Positions 25,978-33,427 of a DNA stretch of 64,000 nucleotides are shown here, in pieces; position 1 is the first letter of the stretch, and each line of letters opens with the position of its first letter. The stretch comes from CAWCHZ01 sp963795555 (GTDB lineage Bacteria > Actinomycetota > Thermoleophilia > Solirubrobacterales > Solirubrobacteraceae), in the NCBI GenBank assembly GCA_963795555.1, contig CAWCHZ010000001.1, positions 124,001 to 188,000 on the forward strand. The letters run 5' to 3'. A program made the translations under genes and the position numbers. Under the pieces are notes generated by a model, which saw only the letters and a program-made list of their open reading frames with translations, was not told the origin of the DNA and searched no databases.

Positions 25978-26087
25978 CGGGCCTGGCATCCTGCGCGCGG
26001 CTTGCTGCGGAACGGGCGGCATCCCTTTAGCATGGGAAGCGAGTCAGCGCACGGCGATGGGATAGTCGAGCTGTCGGGAGCAGGCCG

Positions 26088-27149
26088 ATGAGCGGGCACG
26101 ACGAGACGACGATCGAGGGGCCGCTGGAGACGCTCGCCGAGCGCGCGGCGGTCCAGGGCTGCGTCGGCATCTCCGAGGTCGACGCGCTCGCTCGCGAGCT
26201 CCATCTCGAGCCTGAGCAGGTCGATGAGCTCTACGGGGAGCTCGAGCGGCGCGGGATCGAGGCGCGCGACGACTGCGGACGCGCCGACGTCGAGGACGCC
26301 GGCTACCTCAACGGCGAGCTGGCGGTCGCCACGACCGACGCCCTGCAGCTCTTCCTCAACGAGATCAGCCGCCACCGCCTGCTCACCGCCACCGAGGAGG
26401 TGGAGCTGTCCAAGCGCGTCGAGCAGGGCGACGCCCGCGCCAAGGAACGCATGATCAACGCCAACCTGCGGCTCGTCGTCTCGCTCGCCAAGCGCTACAA
26501 GGGGGCCGAGCTGCCGCTGCTCGACCTGATCCAGGAGGGCATCATCGGCCTGATTCGCGCCGTCGAGAAGTTCGATTGGCGCAAGGGCTTTCGCTTCTCG
26601 ACCTACGCCACCTGGTGGATTCGCCAGGCGATCGAGCGCGGCATCGCGAACAAGTCCCGGACGATTCGCCTGCCGGTCGGGGTGGCCCAGCGCCAGCGCA
26701 AGGTCGCGCGCGTCCAGCAGGCCCTCGCCAGCGCGCTCGATCGCGAGCCCAGCGACGAGGAGATCGCCGTCGCCGCGGACATGTCGGTCGAGGAGGTCGC
26801 GCAGGTGCGCGACGCCGCGCGCGCGGTCGTCAGCCTCGACCGTCCGGTCGGCGAGGCCCAGGAGACGCCTTTGGGCGAGCTGCTCGCCAGCGGCGGCCCG
26901 GGTCCAGAGGAGGAGGTGCAGCTGGCGCTGACCCGCGCCGCGCTGCGCCGCGCCGTGGAGGCGCTGCCCGAGCGCGAGCGCGACGTCGTCAAGCTGCGCT
27001 ACGGCATCGATGGCCAGGAGCCGGCCCCATTGCGCGAGATCGGCCAGCGCCTCGGGGTCACGCCCGAGCGCGTGCGGCAGATCGAGTCGAGCGCGCTCGC
27101 GCACCTCGCCGCCGCCCGCGAGGTCGAGGCGCTCGGCGAGGCGGCATGA
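26088..27149 (+). CDS. RpoD-like sigma-70 factor
   Basis: A 353-residue primary-type sigma factor. Residues 1-75 form a short region 1.1-like acidic helical domain (CVGISEVDALARELHLEPEQ). Region 1.2 is TTDALQLFLNEISRHRLLTA; region 2 has NLRLVVSLAKRYKGAELPLL and the promoter-melting FSTYATWWIRQAIERGIANK; region 4 ends with LGVTPERVRQIESSALAHL, the -35 reader. This is a close relative of the minus-strand factor at 24.1-25 kb. Which of them, if either, is the housekeeping factor cannot be told from the window. Start ATG 26088 follows GGGAGCAGG. Confidence 0.92.
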   Translation: MSGHDETTIEGPLETLAERAAVQGCVGISEVDALARELHLEPEQVDELYGELERRGIEARDDCGRADVEDAGYLNGELAVATTDALQLFLNEISRHRLLTATEEVELSKRVEQGDARAKERMINANLRLVVSLAKRYKGAELPLLDLIQEGIIGLIRAVEKFDWRKGFRFSTYATWWIRQAIERGIANKSRTIRLPVGVAQRQRKVARVQQALASALDREPSDEEIAVAADMSVEEVAQVRDAARAVVSLDRPVGEAQETPLGELLASGGPGPEEEVQLALTRAALRRAVEALPERERDVVKLRYGIDGQEPAPLREIGQRLGVTPERVRQIESSALAHLAAAREVEALGEAA

Positions 27150-27226
27150 GCGCGGCGAAGCCAGAGCGGGCATGCCGCTGAGCCGATTGGTCGCGGCATC
27201 CGAGCAAGCGGCCCAGAGGAGAGCTG

Positions 27227-28372
27227 ATGCAGACCAACGACGTCAGGGCGGAGCGGCTGCGTCGGCTGGCCGAGCTGCGACCAGCCGACGGGCTCGTGAT
27301 CAGCCTGTACCTCAACCTTGACCCAACCGAGCTGCCGACCCCGCAGGCACGCTCGGTGGCGATCAACTCGCTGTTGGGCGAGGCCGACCGCCAGCTGCGC
27401 GACGGCGGTGGCCGCGATCACGCGCAGCAGATCACGCTGCGCGAGGACCTGGCGCGCGTGCGGGGCTTCTTGACGGGCGAGGAGTTCTCCGCCAAGGGTG
27501 CGCACGGGATGGCGATCTTCTGTTGCGGGCCGGCGAAGCTGTTCGAGGTGCTCAAGCTGCCGCGCCCGGTCGCGTCCGAGGTGCGCATCGAAGATCGGCC
27601 CTACATCGAGCCGCTGCTGGACATCGGGGCGGCGGGACGCTGGTGCGTGCTGCTGGTCAACCGCCGCAGCGCCCGCATCCTGCGTGGCACCGGCGAGCAG
27701 CTGCAGGAGACCGATGTCATCGAGGACGAGGTGCATCGTCGTCACGACCAGGGCGGCTGGTCGCAGGCGCGCTATCAGCGCAGCATCGATCGCGAGGCCG
27801 AGGACCACGTGCGCCACGTCTGCGAGACGCTGTTCCGGCGCCATCAGAGCGCCCCGTTCGACCGCCTGCTGCTCGGCGCGCCCGAAGAGCAGCGCGCCGA
27901 GATCGAGAGCACGCTGCATCCCTACGTGCGCGAGCGCCTGGCCGGCTGCATCGACGTCGACATCGAGAACGCGACGGTCGAGGAGGTCAGGCGGGCCGCG
28001 GCGCCGCTGATGGAGCGCGACGAGGCCCGCCACGAGCGCGAGCTGCTCGATCGGCTCAAAGCGGGCTTCGGCGCGGCCGGCAGGTCGGCTGCAGGTGTCG
28101 AGGACGTGCTGGGAACGATCAACGAGCGGCGCGTCGAGACGCTGCTGGTTGCCGAGGGCTTCGCTGCGCCCGGGATGGCATGCGCGCGCTGTGACTGGCT
28201 GACGGTGTCCGGGCTGAGCTGCCCGGTCGATGGCGAGCCGCTCGAGCCCGAGGAGGACGTCATCGCTCGCGCCGCGCACGCCGCGCTGGCCCAGTCGGCC
28301 GAGGTGGTGGTCGTGCGACACAACGCGGATCTCGGCCCGCTGGGGTCGGTGGCAGCGGTCCTGCGCTTCTGA
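27227..28372 (+). CDS. Bacterial eRF1/VLRF1-like protein (baeRF family)
   Basis: A 381-residue homologue of the central and C-terminal domains of archaeo-eukaryotic release factor 1, as in the baeRF/VLRF1 and Vms1 groups. The key loop is VHRRHDQGGWSQARYQRSID: GGWSQ at residues 176-180 corresponds to the GGQ-like tRNA-hydrolysing element. The N-terminal part (GLVISLYLNLDPTE) and the L7Ae-like region (FDRLLLGAPEEQRAEIE, VEEVRRAAAPL) are present. Near residue 315 a CARCDWLTVSGLSCPVDG block looks like a small zinc finger. A role in releasing or rescuing peptidyl-tRNA is an inference from homology. AGAGGAG precedes the ATG. Confidence 0.85.
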   Translation: MQTNDVRAERLRRLAELRPADGLVISLYLNLDPTELPTPQARSVAINSLLGEADRQLRDGGGRDHAQQITLREDLARVRGFLTGEEFSAKGAHGMAIFCCGPAKLFEVLKLPRPVASEVRIEDRPYIEPLLDIGAAGRWCVLLVNRRSARILRGTGEQLQETDVIEDEVHRRHDQGGWSQARYQRSIDREAEDHVRHVCETLFRRHQSAPFDRLLLGAPEEQRAEIESTLHPYVRERLAGCIDVDIENATVEEVRRAAAPLMERDEARHERELLDRLKAGFGAAGRSAAGVEDVLGTINERRVETLLVAEGFAAPGMACARCDWLTVSGLSCPVDGEPLEPEEDVIARAAHAALAQSAEVVVVRHNADLGPLGSVAAVLRF

Positions 28373-28378
28373 CGGCTC

Positions 28379-28828
28379 TCAGCGGGCGGCGGCGAGCCGG
28401 TCGATCTCGTCCGAGCCGAGCGCCGCGCGGCCGTCGATCTCGCCGCCGCAGTGCGAGCAGGTCACCACCGGATGGGCTGGAGGACAGCCGGGATGTAGGC
28501 CGGCGATCGGGCGCGACTGGCGCCCAGCTATGTGGCGGTCGGCCCACTGCATGAACATCAGCAGCGCCGGGTAGAGATCGAGCCCCTTGTCGGTGAGGCG
28601 GTACTCATAGCGGGCCGGGCGCTCCTGGTATTGCTCGCGGCTCAGGATCCCGTGTCCGACCAGCGCCTGCAGCCGCGTGGCGAGCACGTTGCGAGCGATC
28701 CCGAGGCTGCGCTGGAACTGATCGAAGCGCGACGTGCCCAGGAACGCCTCGTGCAGTACCAGCAAGCTCCAGCGGTCGCCCACCACGCTCAGCGCGCGGG
28801 CGACGGAGCAGTTCTCGCCGTCGCACAT
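28379..28828 (-). CDS. HxlR-family transcriptional regulator
   Basis: A 149-residue winged-helix regulator. It begins MCDGENCSVARALSVVGDRW, with the conserved N-terminal Cys pair and W-S-L-L-V-L motif, then LATRLQALVGHGILSREQY (recognition helix) and RPARYEYRLTDKGLDLYPAL (wing). A C-terminal CSHCGG near residue 125 could bind a metal. HxlR proteins sense thiol or electrophile stress through such cysteines in other bacteria. It lies convergent to the VLRF1-like gene and downstream of the metallophosphoesterase on the same strand; its own promoter is possible near 28840. Confidence 0.88.
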   Translation of the reverse strand: MCDGENCSVARALSVVGDRWSLLVLHEAFLGTSRFDQFQRSLGIARNVLATRLQALVGHGILSREQYQERPARYEYRLTDKGLDLYPALLMFMQWADRHIAGRQSRPIAGLHPGCPPAHPVVTCSHCGGEIDGRAALGSDEIDRLAAAR

Positions 28829-28934
28829 CGGCTCACACGATAGCGGCGAGTGCCGGCGAGCCGTAGCTCAGACGCCTGACGTCATGCGCCGGCGAGCGCG
28901 ACGCAGGGGGCCTGGCGTCATGCGTCGACGTCGC

Positions 28935-29621
28935 TCAGGGCGCCGCGCGCTCGATGCGCTGCGCCACGGTATCGGCCCAGCCCTCGGGCCAGCGCTCGCG
29001 CAGCGCCTGCGCGCTGGCGCGATGATCGTAGGCAACGCGACGATGCTCGACCGCGTCGCCGCTCAGCAGGGCGTAGGACGCACGCGGATCGCCGTCGAAC
29101 GGCATCCCCACGCTGCCCGGGTTGATCAGCTCGATCCCGGCGACGCCGATGCGCCGAAAGGGCAGATGCGTATGGCCGAAGATCAGCCGCCGCTCGCCCA
29201 CGTCGGCGAGCAGCTCGGTCTCATCGTCGCCGGGCTCCGGCGCGAAGGAGCGCACGTCGGACAACGGCGAGGCATGGCAGCAGCGCGTGCCGTCGATCGC
29301 GACGGTGAACGCCAGCTGCGCGAGCTCGGCCACCAGCTGCTCGCCGAGCTGATCGCGACAGGCGGCGATCGCCCCCTGCACCGGGTCGCCGTCCGGCGCC
29401 TGGGTCGGGTCACCGGTCCAGCGCTCGGCGTTGCCGCGGATCCAGACCGCCTGGGGCAGGTTGCGCAGGCGCAGGACCGTCTCGCGCGGCCAGGCTCCGA
29501 ACAGCGCATAGTCGCCCCCAAGCACGTAGCGCTCGGCGCCGCCGCCGGCCGCGTCGTCCAGCACGGCTTCCAGCGCGGGCAGGTTGCCGTGCACGTCGTA
29601 GAGCAGCGCGATCGTGCTCAT
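28935..29621 (-). CDS. Metallophosphoesterase, YfcE/calcineurin-like
   Basis: A 228-residue two-metal phosphoesterase. Motifs are ALLYDVHGNLPALEAVL (D-x-H), YVLGGDYALFG (GD), IRGNAERW (GN-H/E variant) and the C-terminal LIFGHTHLPFRR with INPGSVGMPF. This is the YfcE/MJ0936-like pattern of small phosphodiesterases; the substrate is unknown. The first-metal DVH replaces the usual DTH/DIH and GNAE replaces GNHD. The ATG at 29621 sits in ATGA with the stop of an 11-codon bridging ORF from the ABC permease, so it is the third gene of an exporter operon. Confidence 0.88.
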   Translation of the reverse strand: MSTIALLYDVHGNLPALEAVLDDAAGGGAERYVLGGDYALFGAWPRETVLRLRNLPQAVWIRGNAERWTGDPTQAPDGDPVQGAIAACRDQLGEQLVAELAQLAFTVAIDGTRCCHASPLSDVRSFAPEPGDDETELLADVGERRLIFGHTHLPFRRIGVAGIELINPGSVGMPFDGDPRASYALLSGDAVEHRRVAYDHRASAQALRERWPEGWADTVAQRIERAAP

Positions 29622-29653
29622 CTGCCATCGCCCACGCTGGCGGCCGCGATCAT
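29618..29653 (-). other. Bridging micro-ORF between ABC permease and phosphoesterase
   Basis: The permease stop (29652-29650) is part of ATGA; that ATG opens the 11-codon MIAAASVGDGR, whose TGA (29620-29618) is part of the ATGA starting the phosphoesterase. The offset is 32 bp (2 modulo 3). No clear sequence duplication is visible at this junction. Confidence 0.45.
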
Positions 29654-30399
29654 GTCCGGCGCTGCTCCCAGGAGAAGCCGCGCACCGCAAGCAGGATGCC
29701 CGCCACCGCCCAGATCGCCACCACGGCGAGCGCGCTGAGATTGGAGCCCAGCCCGCGGCCGCTCACCATTGCGCCCGACAACCCATCGATCACGTGCTTG
29801 AGCGGCAGCGCCTCGGCGATGTCGCGCAGGAACGCCGGGATGTGCTTGACGTCGTAGAAGACACCGGAGATGAAGATGACGGGCAGGAAGACCGCGTTGA
29901 CGTAAGCTGGCGCGGAGTCGAAGTTGGGGATCACGTGCGAGAGCGCAACGCCCAGCGCGGCGAAGCAGGTCACTCCCACCAGCACGAAGACGATCAGCTC
30001 CAGCCAGTCCTTCGGCCAGTGCACGCCGAACAGCAGCGCGCCCGCCACCACGATGATCCCCACGTTGAGCAGCGCGTTCGTCACCGCGCTGAACGCGATC
30101 CCGGCCAAATAGGAGCCGGCGGGCAGCGGCGTTCCGCGGATCCGCTTGAGCACGCCCTGCTCGCGCAGGAAGGTGATATTGAAGGCCAGCGCCGAGAACG
30201 TGGTGGCCATCACGCTCATCCCGGCGATGCCGGGGACGACCACATTGAGGTCTTGCTGGTTGGCCGAGAAGACCGCGCCGAAGACGGCCAGGAACAGCAG
30301 CGGCAGCAGGAAGTTGAAGAAGGCGGCCGACGGGTTGCGCCAGAACATCCTCCGCTCAAGCCGGTACTGGCGCCAGCTGAGAGCCAGCACGTCGCTCAT
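29650..30399 (-). CDS. ABC-2 type transporter permease
   Basis: A 249-residue membrane protein with six predicted helices of the ABC-2 (drug/polysaccharide exporter) class: LLPLLFLAVFGAVFSANQQD, TFSALAFNITFLREQGVLKR, and the conserved late block FLPVIFISGVFYDVKHIPAF followed by LPLKHVIDGL. It pairs with the ATPase encoded immediately upstream to form an exporter, substrate unknown. ATG 30399 shares TGATG with the end of a 12-codon ORF that bridges from the ATPase gene. Confidence 0.92.
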   Translation of the reverse strand: MSDVLALSWRQYRLERRMFWRNPSAAFFNFLLPLLFLAVFGAVFSANQQDLNVVVPGIAGMSVMATTFSALAFNITFLREQGVLKRIRGTPLPAGSYLAGIAFSAVTNALLNVGIIVVAGALLFGVHWPKDWLELIVFVLVGVTCFAALGVALSHVIPNFDSAPAYVNAVFLPVIFISGVFYDVKHIPAFLRDIAEALPLKHVIDGLSGAMVSGRGLGSNLSALAVVAIWAVAGILLAVRGFSWEQRRT

Positions 30400-30437
30400 C
30401 AGCTCACTCCCGCGACGCTGGGACGGTGGCCCGCCAT
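30399..30437 (-). other. Bridging micro-ORF between ABC ATPase and permease
   Basis: The ATPase stop and the ATG of this ORF share TGATG (30439-30435). The ORF MAGHRPSVAGVS ends in a TGA (30401-30399) that shares TGATG with the permease start. The junction is a visible duplication: the 21 bp at 30397-30417 recur at 30435-30458 with a 3-bp insertion. The peptide even repeats VAGVS from the ATPase C-terminus. Confidence 0.55.
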
Positions 30438-31330
30438 CAGCCGCTCACTCCCGCGACGTCCGGCGCAAGCTCCGCGACGTCGGCCGTGAGCTCGAGGTAG
30501 ACGTCCTCGAGGCTGGGTCGGCTGACCACCAGGTCGCGGAGCTGCCCGCCCCGCGCGAGCGCCTCGCCGGTCAGACGGTGCAGCACGCCGGTCGGATCGT
30601 CGGTCTCCAGCGCCACCAGCTCGCCCTCGTCGTTGCGGTAGGCGATGCGATAGCGGCTCTCGGCGCCGACGCCGAGCTGATCGGGCACGCCCTCCGCGAG
30701 GATTCGTCCATCCTTGATGATCGCCACGCGGTCGGCAAGCGACTGTGCCTCGTCGAGATAGTGCGTGGTGAGCAGCACGGTCTTGCCGAGTCGCTTGAGC
30801 GAGCGGATCGTCTCCCAGGCGTTGCGCCGCGCGACCGGGTCGAAGCCGGTCGTCGGCTCGTCGAGGAAGATCAGCTCGGGATCACCGATCAGCGCGAGCG
30901 CGAGGTCCAGCCGCCGCAGCTGGCCACCCGACAGCGTCCGCGTGCGCGCCTGCTCCTTGCCCTCCAGCCCGACGAGCGCGATCACCTCGTCGACGTCGCG
31001 CGGATGGGGATAGAAGCCGGCCCAGTGCTCGACCGCCTCGCGCACCGTGATGTGGCGGTAGAGCCCGGTGGACTGCAGCACGATGCCGACCTGCTCGCGC
31101 AGCCGGCGCTCGCGCCGCTGGGGGTCGGCGCCCAGCACGCTGACGCTGCCACCGCTGCGCTCGCGGTAGCCCTCGAGGATCTCGACCGTCGTTGTCTTGC
31201 CGGCCCCGTTGGGTCCCAGCAGGCCGAAGACCTCGCCGCGGGCGACGCTGAAGTCGATGCCGCGCAGCGCCTCGATCGCGCCGTAGCACTTGCGCAGCCC
31301 CTGCACCTCGATCGCCGTCCCATCGTCCAT
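30437..31330 (-). CDS. ABC transporter ATP-binding protein (drug-exporter type)
   Basis: A 297-residue ABC ATPase. Walker A is GPNGAGKTTT near residue 38, Q loop IVLQSTGLYR, signature LSGGQLRRLDLALAL, Walker B LIFLDEPTTGFDP and switch LLTTHYLDEAQ. A C-terminal extension (residues 220-297, with EGELVALETDDPTGVLHRLT) is the DrrA/CcmA-like domain seen in drug and lipid exporters. It operates with the ABC-2 permease downstream. ATG 31330 (MDDG) is chosen; a slightly earlier ATG (MIGC) at 31342 is in frame and possible. It is divergent from ppx. Confidence 0.93.
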   Translation of the reverse strand: MDDGTAIEVQGLRKCYGAIEALRGIDFSVARGEVFGLLGPNGAGKTTTVEILEGYRERSGGSVSVLGADPQRRERRLREQVGIVLQSTGLYRHITVREAVEHWAGFYPHPRDVDEVIALVGLEGKEQARTRTLSGGQLRRLDLALALIGDPELIFLDEPTTGFDPVARRNAWETIRSLKRLGKTVLLTTHYLDEAQSLADRVAIIKDGRILAEGVPDQLGVGAESRYRIAYRNDEGELVALETDDPTGVLHRLTGEALARGGQLRDLVVSRPSLEDVYLELTADVAELAPDVAGVSG

Positions 31331-31415
31331 GCAGCCAATCATGTCAAGGGCGGGGAGCAAGGCCCACCGCGCTGCCGCTCGATCGCCGTTGGTGACAAGA
31401 TCGTGGCTCGCCGCC

Positions 31416-32297
31416 GTGGCCAGCGCCTGCATCGACATCGGCTCCAACACCACTCGGCTGCTGGTCGCGGACGTCGTGGATGGGCATCTGCGCGAGCTGC
31501 TGACCCAGCGCGCGTTCACGCGGCTGGGGCGCAGCCAGCGCAGCGATGGTCGCATCGCGGCGAGCAAGATCGCCGAGGTCGTCGACGTCGTCAAGACGCA
31601 GGCGCGGATGGCGCGCCAGCTCGATGCGCGCGGGCTGCGGATCGTCGCGACGGCGGCGCTGCGCCGAGCGGCCAACCGCGACGAGCTGGTCAGCGCGATC
31701 GAGCGCGCGACCGGGCTCGAGGTCGCCGTCCTCACCGAGCAGGAGGAGGCGAGGCTGGCATTCGTCGGCGCCACCCGCACGCTTGCTCAGACGCCCGCGG
31801 GTGTCGTCGGCATCGCCGATGTCGGCGGCGGGTCGTCTGAGCTGGCGGTCGGGACCGTGATCGACGGGGTCAGCTGGTCGGCCTCGTTCCCGATCGGCTC
31901 GGGCTTCCTGGCCGACGCGTATCTGCGCTCCGATCCGCCGTCGATCGCCGAGCTGCACGCAGTTCGCCAGCATGTCGCGGGTGTCTTCGAGGGTCTCGAC
32001 GTTCCCCAGCCCGGCGAGGCCATCGCCGTTGGTGGCAGCGCCGCCTCGGTGCGCCGCCTGGTCGGCGCGGTGCTCGAGCCGGAGACGCTCGAGCGGGCCG
32101 TGCGGGTGCTGGCAAGCGCGCCGATCGCCGAGGTCGCGCGCCGCTTCGAGCTCGACCCCGAGCGCGTGCGGCTGCTGCCCGCCGGTATCCTGATCCTCGA
32201 GGAGGCCTCGTTGCGGTTGGGACAACCGCTGCAGATCGGTCGTGGAGGACTGCGCGAGGGCGTCGTCCTCGAGCTTCACGGCAACGGAGGTCGATGA
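31416..32297 (+). CDS. ppx: Exopolyphosphatase / GppA-family phosphatase
   Basis: A 293-residue single-unit Ppx/GppA protein with the ASKHA fold, degrading polyphosphate and/or pppGpp. It has the phosphate 1 loop CIDIGSNTTRLLVADV, EQEEARLAFVGA, and the second phosphate motif GIADVGGGSSELAVG; the later AVGGSAASVRRL matches the adenosine region. It lacks the C-terminal HD-like domains of the E. coli enzyme (513 residues), as is usual in Actinobacteria. GTG 31416 gives the family-like N-terminus; GTG 31392 is an alternative. It overlaps the CHAD gene (ATGA) and heads the polyphosphate operon that includes ppk. Confidence 0.9.
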   Translation: MASACIDIGSNTTRLLVADVVDGHLRELLTQRAFTRLGRSQRSDGRIAASKIAEVVDVVKTQARMARQLDARGLRIVATAALRRAANRDELVSAIERATGLEVAVLTEQEEARLAFVGATRTLAQTPAGVVGIADVGGGSSELAVGTVIDGVSWSASFPIGSGFLADAYLRSDPPSIAELHAVRQHVAGVFEGLDVPQPGEAIAVGGSAASVRRLVGAVLEPETLERAVRVLASAPIAEVARRFELDPERVRLLPAGILILEEASLRLGQPLQIGRGGLREGVVLELHGNGGR

Positions 32298-32845
32298 TGG
32301 CCAAGGCGCGGGCAGTCCGCGACATCACGGCGCAGACCAGCTATCGCCGGGCGGCGATCAGCGTGGTGGCGGCGCGCGCGGACGAGGTCTTCGCACACGC
32401 CGGTGGAGTGCTCGACGTCGAGCGCATCGAGACGGTCCACGACATGCGCGTGGCCACCCGACGCCTGCGCGCGGTGCTCGAGATCTTCGCCCCCTGCTTT
32501 CCCGCCAAGCGTCATCGAGGCTGCCTGCGCACGATCAAGGCGCTTGCCGACGCGCTCGGCGAGCGGCGGGACATCGACGTGCAGCTCGCCGCCCTGTGTG
32601 CGTTTGCGAGCTGTGCGCCGCATGCCGACCAGCCGGGCCTCGAGATCCTGATCGCCGCATTGCGCGAACAGCAGCAGCGTGCCAACGCGCTGCTCGCCGA
32701 GGCCGTCGACGCCAAGGCGCTGAGCGGGCTGCGCGAGCAGCTCGACGAGCTGCTGACCGTTGCGCGCGCTGCCTGCCCGCCGGCGCCGGTGCCGTTGCGG
32801 CTGGCGGACGGGCAGCCCGCGGCTGCGCAGACGGACGCGCGATGA
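32294..32845 (+). CDS. CHAD protein, N-terminal half-domain
   Basis: A 183-residue helical protein that corresponds to the first half of a CHAD domain. It has the conserved-histidine helix ETVHDMRVATRRLRAVLEIF and the LADALGERRDIDVQL block that in ordinary CHAD proteins is followed by a second half. CHAD domains bind polyphosphate through their basic His/Arg surfaces, and they occur with ppk/ppx. Here the second half is a separate gene, overlapping by ATGA. ATG 32294 overlaps the ppx stop; ATG 32297 is an alternative. The C-terminal 20 residues are linker-like (CPPAPVPLRLADGQPAAAQT). Confidence 0.8.
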   Translation: MMAKARAVRDITAQTSYRRAAISVVAARADEVFAHAGGVLDVERIETVHDMRVATRRLRAVLEIFAPCFPAKRHRGCLRTIKALADALGERRDIDVQLAALCAFASCAPHADQPGLEILIAALREQQQRANALLAEAVDAKALSGLREQLDELLTVARAACPPAPVPLRLADGQPAAAQTDAR

Positions 32846-33426
32846 AGGCACGCAAGGTCAAGGGCCTCGATCCCGACGCTCCGCTCGCCGACGAGGCTGA
32901 GCGGATCATCCGCGCGCGAGTCGCGGAGCTGTGCTCGTTCGTGCCGCGCGCGTTCGCGCCGGGTCAGGACCGCGCCCTGCACGACATGCGCATCGCCGCC
33001 AAGCGGCTCCGCTACGTGCTGGAGCTGACCGGCTTCTGCTTCGGCCCCTATGCGCGCAAGGCGGCCGAGCACGCCCGCGCGCTGCAGGACCTGATCGGCG
33101 AGATCCACGACTGTGACGTGATGGGCCCGCGCGTCGGCGCGCAGATCGACACGCTGCGCGAGCAGGACACCGTTGCGCTGCGGACGCTCGGCGGCGAGCA
33201 GGACGACCTGGCTCCCGGGGTGGCGGCACGAGCGCCCAACCGCTCCGCCTACCGCGGCCTGGAGGTGCTCTACGCGTATCTGGGGGCGCGTCGTGCGCTG
33301 CTGTTCGATCGGCTGCTCGAGCTCTGGGCGACGCTCGAGTCCGAGCAGTTCAGCAGTCGTCTGGAGCAGGCCCTCGCTCAACGAGCACCGGGACCGGCCG
33401 CCCCGACTCCCACGCAGGCGAGCTAG
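32842..33426 (+). CDS. CHAD protein, C-terminal half-domain
   Basis: A 194-residue helical protein matching the second half of a CHAD domain: MKARKVKGLDPDAPLADEAE, then DRALHDMRIAAKRLRYVLEL and the LQDLIGEIHDCDVMGP block. Together with the preceding gene it would rebuild the two-bundle fold in which opposed His/Arg helices form a basic pore for polyphosphate. Whether the two chains associate is untested. It overlaps the first half-gene by 4 bp (ATGA) and is followed one base after its stop by the GTG of ppk. Confidence 0.8.
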   Translation: MKARKVKGLDPDAPLADEAERIIRARVAELCSFVPRAFAPGQDRALHDMRIAAKRLRYVLELTGFCFGPYARKAAEHARALQDLIGEIHDCDVMGPRVGAQIDTLREQDTVALRTLGGEQDDLAPGVAARAPNRSAYRGLEVLYAYLGARRALLFDRLLELWATLESEQFSSRLEQALAQRAPGPAAPTPTQAS

Positions 33427-33427
33427 C

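Noticed and set aside
27146..27227. Bridging micro-ORF between the sigma factor and VLRF1-like gene
   Set aside because: An ATGA at the stop opens MSAAKPERACR, but it ends 46 bp before the next start, which has its own strong ribosome-binding site; the chain is not closed.
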